This document shows, piece by piece, positions 27,782-36,975 of a DNA stretch of 64,000 nucleotides. The stretch is from CBDBES01 sp965204465 (GTDB lineage Bacteria; Spirochaetota; Leptospiria; Turneriellales; CBDBES01). Position 1 is the stretch's first letter. Each line of letters opens with the position of its first letter. The stretch lies in contig CBDBES010000002.1 of the NCBI GenBank assembly GCA_965204465.1, positions 682,001-746,000 of the forward strand, written 5' to 3'. The notes below the pieces were generated by a model. The model was not told the origin of the DNA. It was given only the letters and a program-made list of their open reading frames with translations, and made no database searches. The translations under genes and the position numbers were made by a program.

Positions 27782-30700
27782 ATGCCAAATTCCATTACAA
27801 AGGGAATAAAAGAGTATTATAAAGATCTGGATGAGTTAAACTCTACAAAGAAGCTTTTAAAAGAAAGTGAGGGAGATACAGACAGGATATTTGCTAATCT
27901 TTTGGGCAAAATTGCAAAGGAACATCATTACTTTATACGATCTAAGTCTGCTTATAAAACCGAGTCAGGCACTTCTATAGAGTTTGATACGGCCGTTTAC
28001 ACAGGGGTAGGAATCATCTACGGGGTGCATGAGGCCAAGAAAAAAGAGGTTACCCTAGAGAAGGCTATCCAAGAGAAGAGAGAAAAAGGGTATCCTTTTT
28101 TTAACATCATCTTTGAAAACTCAAAAGAGGCGATTCTATACCAAGACAACAAGTCTTATAATGATGTTATAGACTTGACGAATAAAAAAGCCTTCACAGA
28201 GCTTTTAGAAAACTTTTTCAGCTATACTTCCCCCCAGATACAGAAATACAACCAGAGTCAGAAGGCCTTTTTTGAGAAAATACCCGAGATGATCAAGAAG
28301 ATCCGGAAACAATTGGATAAGGCAAGGGAAGATAGTAAATACATTGAGAATATCCTCAAATTTGAAAACCTGCTCAAAGAAACCATCAACCCTACCATTA
28401 CTCGATTTGAGACTAGAGAGATCATCGTTCAGCACTTCCTCACCATTGATATTTTTAACAGCGTCTTTAGAGAGATTCGTTTCGAGCACCATAATCCTAT
28501 TGCGGAGGAGCTGGATAAGATCACTAAGAATATTATCAATAAAGGAATAGAAGCGCACATTCTTAATAGTTTCAGTGAATACCTCAAGGTGGTTCAGAGA
28601 GAGGCAGCCAATATAGACGACTTTGGGATAAAGAAGCAGTTTTTGCTCAATTTTTATGAGCAATTCTATAAGGCATATAATCCTAAGGGGGCAGACCGTC
28701 TGGGTGTGGTGTATACTCCAGAGCCAGTAGTTCAGTTTATGATACGAAGCACAGACCATCTGCTGCAAAAGCATTTCGGAAAGAATCTTTCGGATGAGAA
28801 TATCAATATCATTGACCCCGCAACGGGCACAGGCACCTTTATCTATTACCTCCTGGAGTATCTCTTTAAACAAAAAAACGCTAAGACGCATAAAGAAAAG
28901 ATAAAGAAAAAATACAAAGAAGAGATATTCTGCAATGAGGTTTCTATACTGCCTTATTACATTGCCAGTCTTTGTATAGAGAAGATCTACCATGAGCACA
29001 CAGAGGAATATGATCTTTTCGAGGGAATCGTTTATCAAGATACATTGGATGATGTGGATTATAAGGATCATCCGTATGAACATACTAATGTTCCTCAGAA
29101 GAAAAATTTATTTAAGGATGTGAGCCAAGAAAATTTAGAGAGGAAAGAACGCCAGAGCCAGAGCAAAATGACCGTCATAATCGGGAATCCTCCATACAAT
29201 GCTAACCAGCAGAATGAAAATGAAAATAATAAGAACAGAGAATATCCTATCATCGACGAGAGAGTCAAAGAGACATATATCTCAAAGAGTACAGCCCAGA
29301 AGACAAAAGTATATGACATGTATGCCCGTTTTATACGCTGGGCATCTGACCGTATTCAGGAGAGTGGAATTATTGCCTTTGTGACCAACAACAGTTTTAT
29401 AGATAGCCGATCTTACGATGGCTTCCGTAAGGTTGTTGCCAAAGAATTTGATTTTATCTATGTGGTGGATTGTAAGGGTGACTTGAACAGAGATAAAGCA
29501 GACCCTAAGCACCGTATCTTTTATGATCGATGTAAAAGTGGTATAGGCATCACTTTTTTTGTAAAAGAAAAACATAAAACGAATCAAGAGGCTTTAATAA
29601 AATATATAAGCCCATTTTCTTTGGATGATCTGGGTGAAGAAAAGTTAGATTATCTTCAAAAAAAGAATATCAAAGACATCCTTTTCGATAAGATCATTCC
29701 AAATAAAAGAGGCTACTGGCTTAACACGGTAAACTCTGATTTTGAAGAATTCATTCCAGTCATCAGTAAAAATAAAAAGGATAAAACAATTTTTACAAAA
29801 TCCAGTTTAGGGGTGGCCACGAATCGTGATCTATGGGTATATGACCATGATGAGCATCTTTTGAGTGAAAAGGTGAAGTACTTTATACATACCTATAATG
29901 AACTTTTAAAAAAACATGTTGGTAAAGATAAGGCCTTTGAGGATATTCGCATGAAGTGGAGTAGTACGCTGCATAACCACTTTAAGTCAATAAACGAACT
30001 AGAGTCATACACAAAGGGAAAGAATATTATTTCATTATACAGACCATTTAGTAAAAGATATTATTATGCTGAAAAAATTTTAAGTGATAGGCTCACAGAA
30101 AATCATTATAAAATATTCGGCAAAAACCTTGATAAAGAGAATATTTGTATTCATTTTTCTGGTATTTCTAGCAGCAGAAAATTTCAAGTATTGACTTCAA
30201 AGTTATTTGTTAGCCTTGATTTTTTAGAAAAAACAAATGCCTTGCCCCTTTACACCTACAAAAATAACCAACGAGAAGACAACATCACAAAATGGGCACT
30301 GGAACAATTCCAAGACTACTACTCCGATCAAAAGATCATGAAGAAAGACATATTCCACTACATATATGCCGTCTTGAATCATGAGGCATATATCCAAAAA
30401 TACGCGGTAGAATTGAGCAGAGACTATCCCCGTATACCATTTTACAAGCCTTTTAAAGAGCTGGCAACATTAGGCGAGGTACTCATGCATATCCATCTGA
30501 ACTTTGAAACCCTGGATCCATTAGAAGGTGTAAAGGTTCTTCACAAGACTAAAGAAAAAACGGGAATGATCCCCAAGCTAAAAGTGTTGAAAAAAGAAGG
30601 AGTCGTTCTTATTGACAACCAAACTTCTATAGAAGGAATTCCTCCAAAGGCCTTCGAGTACAAATTAGGCCAGCGTTCCCCTATTGAATGGGCTCTAGAC

Positions 30701-30952
30701 CAGCATAAGCCACTCAGTACATCCAGCTCTCAAAAGGCCAACTACGGAGTTATCTTCGAGAGATTCAATACCCCCGTAAATGAACAAAAACGCTTCAAAA
30801 AGATAAGCCGTCCTCTGCTCATTGACCTTATTCCACGTCTGGCCAATCTGAGCCTAAAGACTCTGGATATCAAAGAGAGTATAAGAAATGCTGTGGATGG
30901 CCCCATTGACCCATTAAAAACTCACGAATTGACCATGGTAAGCAAACTATGA
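27782..30952 (+). CDS. Type ISP-like single-chain restriction-modification protein, helicase absent
   Basis: A 1056-residue protein. The N-terminal region carries a PD-(D/E)xK-type nuclease pattern, D69-x14-E84-A-K86. After a helical region (170-310) comes an N6-adenine methyltransferase core: motif X/I region Y-T-P-E-P-V-V-Q-F then D-P-A-T-G-T-G-T-F at about 345-353 (SAM binding) and I-I-G-N-P-P-Y-N at about 466-473 (catalytic motif IV). The remaining 500 residues are the target-recognition and C-terminal specificity part (S-L-Y-R-P-F, Y-Y-A-E at 745 on). Known Type ISP enzymes (LlaGI, LlaBIII) have a RecA-like translocase between nuclease and methyltransferase and are about 1500 residues; here that module is missing. 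More GC rich than neighbours, no partner genes; probably acquired. Confidence 0.82.
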   Translation: MPNSITKGIKEYYKDLDELNSTKKLLKESEGDTDRIFANLLGKIAKEHHYFIRSKSAYKTESGTSIEFDTAVYTGVGIIYGVHEAKKKEVTLEKAIQEKREKGYPFFNIIFENSKEAILYQDNKSYNDVIDLTNKKAFTELLENFFSYTSPQIQKYNQSQKAFFEKIPEMIKKIRKQLDKAREDSKYIENILKFENLLKETINPTITRFETREIIVQHFLTIDIFNSVFREIRFEHHNPIAEELDKITKNIINKGIEAHILNSFSEYLKVVQREAANIDDFGIKKQFLLNFYEQFYKAYNPKGADRLGVVYTPEPVVQFMIRSTDHLLQKHFGKNLSDENINIIDPATGTGTFIYYLLEYLFKQKNAKTHKEKIKKKYKEEIFCNEVSILPYYIASLCIEKIYHEHTEEYDLFEGIVYQDTLDDVDYKDHPYEHTNVPQKKNLFKDVSQENLERKERQSQSKMTVIIGNPPYNANQQNENENNKNREYPIIDERVKETYISKSTAQKTKVYDMYARFIRWASDRIQESGIIAFVTNNSFIDSRSYDGFRKVVAKEFDFIYVVDCKGDLNRDKADPKHRIFYDRCKSGIGITFFVKEKHKTNQEALIKYISPFSLDDLGEEKLDYLQKKNIKDILFDKIIPNKRGYWLNTVNSDFEEFIPVISKNKKDKTIFTKSSLGVATNRDLWVYDHDEHLLSEKVKYFIHTYNELLKKHVGKDKAFEDIRMKWSSTLHNHFKSINELESYTKGKNIISLYRPFSKRYYYAEKILSDRLTENHYKIFGKNLDKENICIHFSGISSSRKFQVLTSKLFVSLDFLEKTNALPLYTYKNNQREDNITKWALEQFQDYYSDQKIMKKDIFHYIYAVLNHEAYIQKYAVELSRDYPRIPFYKPFKELATLGEVLMHIHLNFETLDPLEGVKVLHKTKEKTGMIPKLKVLKKEGVVLIDNQTSIEGIPPKAFEYKLGQRSPIEWALDQHKPLSTSSSQKANYGVIFERFNTPVNEQKRFKKISRPLLIDLIPRLANLSLKTLDIKESIRNAVDGPIDPLKTHELTMVSKL

Positions 30953-30977
30953 ATAAAGAGAAAAATCTATCTTTCCC

Positions 30978-31005
30978 TTGACGCATCATAGAACTTCTAT
31001 ATATT
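30978..31005 (+). promoter_or_regulatory. Candidate promoter in the gap after the restriction gene
   Basis: TTGACG at 30978-30983 and TATATT at 31000-31005, 16 bases apart, lie in the 258-base gap before the next gene. The rest of the gap holds a short frame (31089-31169, 26 codons) I do not consider a gene. Weak evidence. Confidence 0.28.
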
Positions 31006-31210
31006 TTGGATACAGTAGCATCTTTTAAAATAAATATCTGCCTTATTTTTTCTAAAATCTATTTTTAATAAAAAGTAATAACCTTTTAATGCCCGATCTT
31101 TTCATTGAGAATACAGAAAGCTCTGGTTTCGCAGTTTACATCGTGCATCAAACGGATCAAATTAAATAAAGTTTAAAGACAGATTTTCCGTTTTTTGATC
31201 ATAGACCTTT

Positions 31211-31915
31211 ATGTCCACAAAATTTGTATATAAAATAAATTGGATCATTCTATTTTTTCTGGGAAGTGCCTTTTATTTAAAATTAGATTCTAAAAGACTC
31301 GAAGAAGAACTCATTGAAAAGAAACGGAAAGAAAGAGAACAAAAAAATGAAGAAAATGGTTATTCTAGTCTACTCATAGATAATTTACATCGATATATAC
31401 AAGAGAACTTTTCTTATTTTAAGGATCTTAAAGAAGAAGATGAGAAAGGTGTCGAAAGAATTTCTATCCAAATCACATCCAGAGAATTGGTTCATTTTTT
31501 TTCAGGGAAATATTTATATCATGTCCGTCTGTATATTTATCCAGATAAGTCTCAGAAAAAATTAGAAAAAATAATGATCCGTTTTGACAAATTTAATCCA
31601 CATTTAACTGAATTTCGTAGAGAAAGAAGAGAGATAGTCAATCCTTCTCCTCATTTTGCTAAAGTAAATGAAAAACCGGATAAAAATGATGATATCAGAA
31701 TAGAATATTATGAAAATAATAATTTTCGCAAGAATGATTTTAATAAAATAAGTTCCTTAATTTTAAAAGAAATACCCAGCTATAAAGAAAAAATAGATTT
31801 GATCAGAATCTATACAAAATACTTAAAAAAGGCTGTGAAAAATATGAAACGGCATATTGAACATATTAAAATATCGGATCGACTTTTTTTTCGAAAAATG
31901 CTGGACGTGAATTGA
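31211..31915 (+). CDS. Unknown membrane-anchored protein
   Basis: Unrecognised 234-residue protein. One N-terminal hydrophobic segment (about 10-22) probably anchors it to the inner membrane, followed by a charged coiled-coil-like stretch (E-E-E-L-I-E-K-K-R-K-E-R-E) and a basic mixed alpha/beta domain. There are no metal-binding or catalytic motifs. Located alone between the restriction gene and an aldo/keto reductase gene. Confidence 0.5.
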   Translation: MSTKFVYKINWIILFFLGSAFYLKLDSKRLEEELIEKKRKEREQKNEENGYSSLLIDNLHRYIQENFSYFKDLKEEDEKGVERISIQITSRELVHFFSGKYLYHVRLYIYPDKSQKKLEKIMIRFDKFNPHLTEFRRERREIVNPSPHFAKVNEKPDKNDDIRIEYYENNNFRKNDFNKISSLILKEIPSYKEKIDLIRIYTKYLKKAVKNMKRHIEHIKISDRLFFRKMLDVN

Positions 31916-31978
31916 TATTCATTCATTCCAGGTATTACATAAATTTAATCTTATAATAAAGAAGAATCTACAATATAA

Positions 31979-33022
31979 ATGGAATATAAATTTTTAGGTA
32001 ATACACAACTAAGGGTAAGTTCAATATGTTTAGGTACAATGACTTGGGGAGAACAAAACACAGAAGAAGAAGCCTTTGAGCAGCTGGACTACTCTATTGA
32101 AAATGGTATAAACTTCATTGATACCGCAGAATTATATCCTGTTCCACCTAAAAAAGAAACTTATACTTTAACGGAAACCTATATTGGAAATTGGCTTTCT
32201 CAAAGAAAAAACAGAGATAAAATTATTTTAGCAACTAAGGTTGCAGGCAAGGCGGCAAATTTATTTTGGATCAGAAATGGAAAAAATTGTTTTGATCGCA
32301 AAAATATAGAAGAAGCTTTGAATCATAGTCTTGTAAGGCTCAAGACGGATTACATCGATCTGTATCAATTACATTGGCCAGATAGACCAAGCAATTTTTT
32401 TGGTCAGTTAGGCTATAAAAAAGCGGCGCATGAAAGTTCCATTCCTATTGAAGAAACACTTGAAATACTCAATGATCAGGTGAAGGCAGGAAAAATAAGG
32501 TATATTGGTCTTTCGAATGAGACCCCCTGGGGGACTATGAAATTTTTAGAAATAGCCAATAAAAGAAATCTTCCCCGAATTGTTTCCATTCAAAATCCAT
32601 ATAACTTATTGAATCGTCTATATGAGATAGGTTTGGCGGAAGTCTCTCATAGAGAAAATGTAGGGCTCTTAGCATATTCCCCTTTGGCCTTTGGAGTATT
32701 AAGCGGTAAATATTTGGATGGAAATATGCCAGAAAAAAGTAGACTAAGACTTTTTGGCAATCAATTTAATCGTTATTCAGGCGAAAAGAGCGTAAATGCA
32801 GTGCAGGAATATGTACATTTGGCAAATGCAAATGGAATCAGCCCTTCTAAAATGGCTCTTGCCTTTGTTAATAGCCGCGATTTTGTGACCTCCAATATCA
32901 TAGGCGCTACCACAATGGATCAGTTAAAAGAAGATATAGAAAGTATTGATTTAAAATTATCTGATGAAATATATAAAGGAATAGAAAGGATACATCACAA
33001 AAATCCAAATCCAGCCCCTTGA
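31979..33022 (+). CDS. Aldo/keto reductase (Tas-like)
   Basis: A 347-residue NADPH-dependent (beta/alpha)8-barrel oxidoreductase. The catalytic tetrad is visible: D47-T-A-E-L-Y52 (Asp and Tyr), the Lys of I-I-L-A-T-K-V-A and the His of Y-Q-L-H-W-P-D-R. The cofactor-binding C-terminal S-N-I-I-G-A-T-T-M-D-Q-L pattern is present. The E-L-Y-P-V-P-P-K insertion after the Tyr and overall length match the Tas/YajO subgroup. Substrate unknown; it is not in an operon with an identifiable pathway. Confidence 0.9.
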   Translation: MEYKFLGNTQLRVSSICLGTMTWGEQNTEEEAFEQLDYSIENGINFIDTAELYPVPPKKETYTLTETYIGNWLSQRKNRDKIILATKVAGKAANLFWIRNGKNCFDRKNIEEALNHSLVRLKTDYIDLYQLHWPDRPSNFFGQLGYKKAAHESSIPIEETLEILNDQVKAGKIRYIGLSNETPWGTMKFLEIANKRNLPRIVSIQNPYNLLNRLYEIGLAEVSHRENVGLLAYSPLAFGVLSGKYLDGNMPEKSRLRLFGNQFNRYSGEKSVNAVQEYVHLANANGISPSKMALAFVNSRDFVTSNIIGATTMDQLKEDIESIDLKLSDEIYKGIERIHHKNPNPAP

Positions 33023-33079
33023 AAATGGTTATCTTTTATAGAGGCAAATTTGACCAAGGTAGAAATATAGATTCTGATT

Positions 33080-33979
33080 TTATTCATTTATTCGTATAAA
33101 ATAAACTGGATTTAAGTTAATTCCAAAGGGATATGATGTATCCCCATTCTGAAGCCTTATCTCATAATGAAGATGGGGTCCAGTGGCGCTGCCGGATCTG
33201 CCAAGTAACATGATCACATGTCCTCGCTCAACATACTGATCCACTTCCACTTTCAAAGCGCTACCATGTGCATATAAAGTCAAGAATCCAAAACGATGTA
33301 ATATCTTTACATGCATGCCATATCCAGAATTATTATCACCTGCAAAAACTATCTTACCTGGAGCAGTGGCTATAATAGGGGTTCCTATTACATTAGCAAA
33401 ATCATAACCAGCGTGAAATTCTTTTGTTGCTCCAAAAGGAGATTTTCTATAACCATAGGTAGAAGTGATAAAACCTGATTTAATGGGCCAACCCAGGGGT
33501 AGATTTTGCAACATATCTTCTTGTAAGGTCAAAAACTTTAATGTTCTGAGCAGACTTTCGGTTCCCAAATGAAAATTATGGTTCATAGAAGAATATTCAT
33601 TCAATAAATTTTTGTGCTCAGCCGTGGAAAATGAATCTATCCCTTCAGAATAATTTTCCCAAATAGTTCTGTAAAAAAGATTTCCATATTTATTAAAGTC
33701 AATAAAATGATCTTGGATATCTTTTTTCCTATTACTTAATAGTAAAAAAAGATTGTTCCATCCGCTTGTTTTTTCATAAATTTTTTCTTTTTTTAAAAGC
33801 AATATATTCTTGTTATAATAAGCAGAGGCCCCTAAAATAAGACAAGATAAAAATAAGAATAAAATAAAATATAAAAATCTATGGCTAATACGAACTTTAT
33901 ATAATTTACCGCTGGAATGAGGTATCACCATAAATGTTATACCTTCATTGACTCTTTTTTTTATATTCTTCATGTTCAT
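33080..33979 (-). CDS. M23-family metallopeptidase, membrane anchored
   Basis: A 299-residue protein with an N-terminal cytoplasmic tail, one membrane segment (about residues 32-52), a helical stalk, and a C-terminal LytM/M23 domain. Zinc ligands are visible in E-F-H-A-G-Y-D (H-x3-D) and G-P-H-L-H-Y-E (H-x-H). M23 enzymes are zinc endopeptidases that cut peptidoglycan cross-links. The anchored form suggests a role in cell-wall remodelling or division, here in the host. A C-terminal F-I-R-I-N-E follows the peptidase domain without extra domains. Confidence 0.88.
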   Translation of the reverse strand: MNMKNIKKRVNEGITFMVIPHSSGKLYKVRISHRFLYFILFLFLSCLILGASAYYNKNILLLKKEKIYEKTSGWNNLFLLLSNRKKDIQDHFIDFNKYGNLFYRTIWENYSEGIDSFSTAEHKNLLNEYSSMNHNFHLGTESLLRTLKFLTLQEDMLQNLPLGWPIKSGFITSTYGYRKSPFGATKEFHAGYDFANVIGTPIIATAPGKIVFAGDNNSGYGMHVKILHRFGFLTLYAHGSALKVEVDQYVERGHVIMLLGRSGSATGPHLHYEIRLQNGDTSYPFGINLNPVYFIRINE

Positions 33980-33983
33980 AGAT

Positions 33984-34373
33984 TTAAGCGAAAAAAATCC
34001 GTCTTAAAAAATCAGCAGAATATTTTGTTTTTTCCTCTTTAGCATAGGCCAGGACTTTATTTTCAATGGAAGTCTTATTATAAAAACTAAGCGGTTTCTT
34101 CATAATGAATACGATAATATTTCCTTTCTTTTCTTTTACTTCAAAAGATGCTTCTACCTTACCAGATCAATTTATTGATTCTTCATCATCAAATATAAAG
34201 TAGTAACCATCTATCAGTGTATAATTTAAGTCACCGTTCTCACAAGCATTTATCATAATATCAACATCCACATTCTTATGGTTTACAAAATTATTCACTC
34301 TTTTCAGGTTACTTAGATTCATGCGATCATTATCTGGATATTGAATAGATATTTTGATCAGATAGTCAAACAA
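33984..34373 (-). pseudogene. Unknown small gene split by an in-frame TGA stop
   Basis: The frame starts at a TTG (34371-34373) with an AAAGGA-type ribosome-binding site 7 bases before it and reads 68 residues to a TGA at 34167-34169. The same frame then continues open without another stop to the TAA at 33984-33986, adding about 60 residues of good coding character (K-V-E-A-S-F-E-V-K-E-K-K-G and K-T-S-I-E-N-K-V-L-A-Y-A-K-E-E). A single nonsense change best explains this, although two separate small genes or a sequence error are possible. Family unknown. Lies between a divergent lipoprotein-like gene and the M23 gene. Confidence 0.5.
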
Positions 34374-34421
34374 TTTATTTCCTTTTCAAAACAAGTCTTA
34401 TTTAGAATATAGACTTATTGT

Positions 34422-35153
34422 ATGAAAGTAAGCAAATTGAAATTATTGTATGTTTCATTTGGTATCCTGCTTTTTATATTTACTGATATTATGGCCAAAG
34501 ACAAAACTTCAAAAGAAAAAAAGAAAAAAGAGAGTGCAGTTTATTTAGAAGATTCCACTCCAGAAGGAACACAAGAGGTAGAGACAGAAAAGGGGTCAAA
34601 TTCGGAAGAACCAATGCTTAAAAATTCTGAGTTAATTGATTCTTATATCTATACAAGCAAATTTCGTTATTCTCATGGAGAACATTTACTGATCAATATG
34701 TTTTCGGGCGCGATCAGTGGGGCCATCTATGGAGCATTGATTGGTTTCTCTGATTTTGATGTGGATGCTGAAAAAGATCAATATGATAACGTATTACTAT
34801 TTACCGGGATAATAGGCGGAGCTGGTTTGCTCAGCGGAGTGGCTATATTCTTTATAGAATATTTTCAGGAAGAACAATTCAACATTGGTAAGAGCATCTG
34901 GGCCTATTCAACCTATGGTACGATCACAGGAGGCATATTAGGGGGCCTATTTGGTTTCATCCCATTCGCCAGTTCCAATGATTATAGCGATGTTGTTAAT
35001 TACATTGGCTATGGATCTGCCGCTGGTCTTGGGGTAGGGATAATACTTTACTTTTTTCTAGAATTGTGGGTAAAAGATGATCAATTCAAATTAGATGTTG
35101 GGTTTGATCCATCTGTTAATAACTGGCAGGTAAAGACCCAATATCTGTTTTAA
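34422..35153 (+). CDS. Unknown exported protein with glycine-rich membrane segments
   Basis: Unrecognised 243-residue protein. An N-terminal signal-like segment (7-23) is followed by a Lys/Glu/Ser-rich linker (26-70). Four hydrophobic, glycine-rich segments follow (about 93-107, 126-142, 162-182, 194-211; for instance G-A-I-S-G-A-I-Y-G-A-L-I-G). Glycine-zipper repeats of this kind support tight helix packing in membranes. It is 30 bases upstream of a lipoprotein gene on the same strand and may share its transcript. Confidence 0.55.
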   Translation: MKVSKLKLLYVSFGILLFIFTDIMAKDKTSKEKKKKESAVYLEDSTPEGTQEVETEKGSNSEEPMLKNSELIDSYIYTSKFRYSHGEHLLINMFSGAISGAIYGALIGFSDFDVDAEKDQYDNVLLFTGIIGGAGLLSGVAIFFIEYFQEEQFNIGKSIWAYSTYGTITGGILGGLFGFIPFASSNDYSDVVNYIGYGSAAGLGVGIILYFFLELWVKDDQFKLDVGFDPSVNNWQVKTQYLF

Positions 35154-35183
35154 AGAATAAAATAGATACTGTAGTTTAAGAGA

Positions 35184-36383
35184 ATGATTGATCTTATGAT
35201 GAAAACACTCAAAATATTTTTTTTAATGAATGTGCCTATACTATTTATATTGGTTTATTCAAATTGCCAAACGACTAAAAAAAAAGATAGTTCCAATAAT
35301 GATATATCTAAAAATTGGGTAAAAGGCAAAGGAAGGGCGCAGATATACCAAAATGATGTTTCGCATGCAAAAGACAGGGCTATAAGAGATGCTAAAAAAG
35401 ATGCTATTCGTAGAAAATTAGGGGATCTGATCAAAAGTAAAACCATTACAGAAAGTGGCGTTTGGTTAAAAGGGGAGATATCGGCTAAAACAGAGGGTCT
35501 GGTAAAAGATTATAAGCTAACATCTGAGATACAGTCGTCTGAATTGTATAAAGTTGAAATAATGGCTGATGTATATGAATCTGATCTTGTGGATCAGGTG
35601 GATTCTCTTTTAAGTGATTGGGAAAGCCCTGTTTTATTTTTCATTGTTAAAGAAAAATATGCCGGGAAATCTCATAGCCATTATGACAATGATACTACCC
35701 AGGCTTTGAGTGAATTTTTTATTAACAAAAAATTCATAATCAATAAAACCAGCAAATGGCAATCTCTTTTAAAACCCCCTGTGAAGATCAATAAGATTTC
35801 GAAATTGATCTCTAAAAATATATCCGTAGATTTTGATTTACTTGTATTTGGGGATACAGAATGCTCTAACTCAGGTAAAGTAAAGCTGGGTGGTTCTGTC
35901 ACTAATATGACTTCTGCGCAAATATCTTCTAATATTTCTATATTTGATATTCATACACAGAGACTGATCGCTTCCGCTTCGGTAAGAAAACCAAATGCAC
36001 ATATTGATTTTAAATTTGCATGTAAGAATGGTATTCGCAATAAGATCATTCCTTCCATTGCAGAACAGCTTTTTTCTCAAATGCTGGTCAAATGGGGAAA
36101 GGAATATGGAAGTGGAAAGGCAATCTTATTGAATATAAGCGGAAAATTTTCATATGAAAAGTTATATCAATTTAAAATAGACTTGGGTAATGAAGTCAGA
36201 GGAGTTGTGGACGTAATAGAGCGTTCTTTTAAACCCAATAAAGCAATGTTTGAAGTCATCTACAATGGAAAAGTAGAAGATTTTGTGGAAGAAATTTCAA
36301 ATAAAGAACTCACTTTTCGTTTAAAAATTATAAATAAATCAGGTAGAAGGCTTTCAGTTAAAGCCAGGCTAAGAAAAAACTAA
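35184..36383 (+). CDS. Putative lipoprotein with LPP20/FlgT-like N-terminal domain
   Basis: A 399-residue protein. The signal ends in V-Y-S-N-C28, a usable lipobox. Residues 45-145 have the pattern of LPP20/FlgT-N-like domains (W-V-K-G-K-G-R-A then regularly spaced Ala/Asp/Lys helices: D-R-A-I-R-D-A-K-K-D-A-I-R). The C-terminal 250 residues contain a Cys pair and beta-strand-rich sequence (L-L-V-F-G-D-T-E-C-S-N). Proteins of this kind sit on the periplasmic face of the outer membrane. Function unknown. It precedes ompH by 34 bases. Confidence 0.6.
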   Translation: MIDLMMKTLKIFFLMNVPILFILVYSNCQTTKKKDSSNNDISKNWVKGKGRAQIYQNDVSHAKDRAIRDAKKDAIRRKLGDLIKSKTITESGVWLKGEISAKTEGLVKDYKLTSEIQSSELYKVEIMADVYESDLVDQVDSLLSDWESPVLFFIVKEKYAGKSHSHYDNDTTQALSEFFINKKFIINKTSKWQSLLKPPVKINKISKLISKNISVDFDLLVFGDTECSNSGKVKLGGSVTNMTSAQISSNISIFDIHTQRLIASASVRKPNAHIDFKFACKNGIRNKIIPSIAEQLFSQMLVKWGKEYGSGKAILLNISGKFSYEKLYQFKIDLGNEVRGVVDVIERSFKPNKAMFEVIYNGKVEDFVEEISNKELTFRLKIINKSGRRLSVKARLRKN

Positions 36384-36417
36384 AATTGTAGTCTATTTTA
36401 ATATTCATCAAAAATAA

Positions 36418-36975
36418 ATGAAAAATAACTTTTTCATTCTCAATTTAAATATTTTTCTTTTTGGAATCATCTATTTTCTATCTTGTTCGGTTTCTCATTC
36501 CCAAGAAAAAAGAAAAATTGTCTATGTTGATATAGACTATGTATTTCAAAATTCTCTTTTGAAAGAAAAATTAAACAGAAAATACAAGCAACAAAAAGAA
36601 AGGTTTATGAAATTAAGGGAAAATGCAGAAGAAAAATTGTGGGATTTTAGAAAATATTTGCGCCAACTGGAAGAATATTTGGGCCATTCTGAATATGTCC
36701 TGGAATTTAAAAAATTGCAAGAAAATCAAAAAAACTTAGAAACGGAACTAATAGAAGCCAGAAGAGATTTTAAAAAATGGGAAAAAGAGAACCAAGCGAT
36801 CATACTCGATGAATTTTATAATGCTTTAGAAATTTTAGCAAAAGAAGAAAAAATAGATATTATTTTATCAAAAAAAAAGACCATTATATTTGGTGATAAT
36901 AAATTTGATGTAAGCGAAAGAATCATTAGTATACTGGAAGATATTAAAGAAAGAGATGCTGTTACTGCAAAATGA
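36418..36975 (+). CDS. OmpH/Skp-like periplasmic chaperone
   Basis: A 185-residue exported protein. After a signal peptide (cleavage or lipobox near F-L-S-C23) the mature part begins with K-I-V-Y-V-D-I-D-Y-V-F, the conserved Skp/OmpH start strand. It continues as a long amphipathic coiled coil (about 55-120), which forms the tentacles that hold unfolded outer-membrane proteins. The typical K-x-x-I-D-I-I/V-L C-terminal strand is present (E-K-I-D-I-I-L-S-K-K). It overlaps lpxD by 4 bases, an arrangement known from many diderms (skp-lpxD), supporting the assignment. Confidence 0.87.
   Translation: MKNNFFILNLNIFLFGIIYFLSCSVSHSQEKRKIVYVDIDYVFQNSLLKEKLNRKYKQQKERFMKLRENAEEKLWDFRKYLRQLEEYLGHSEYVLEFKKLQENQKNLETELIEARRDFKKWEKENQAIILDEFYNALEILAKEEKIDIILSKKKTIIFGDNKFDVSERIISILEDIKERDAVTAK

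Noticed and set aside
28205..29083. Antisense frame of 292 residues inside the restriction-modification gene
   Set aside because: Opposite the methyltransferase motifs; unusual composition and no ribosome-binding site.
31089..31169. 26-codon frame after the restriction gene
   Set aside because: No ribosome-binding site or similarity I can recognise.
34167..34169. TGA as selenocysteine codon
   Set aside because: No hairpin obvious downstream, no Sec-type protein context, and no sel genes in the window; nonsense mutation is simpler.
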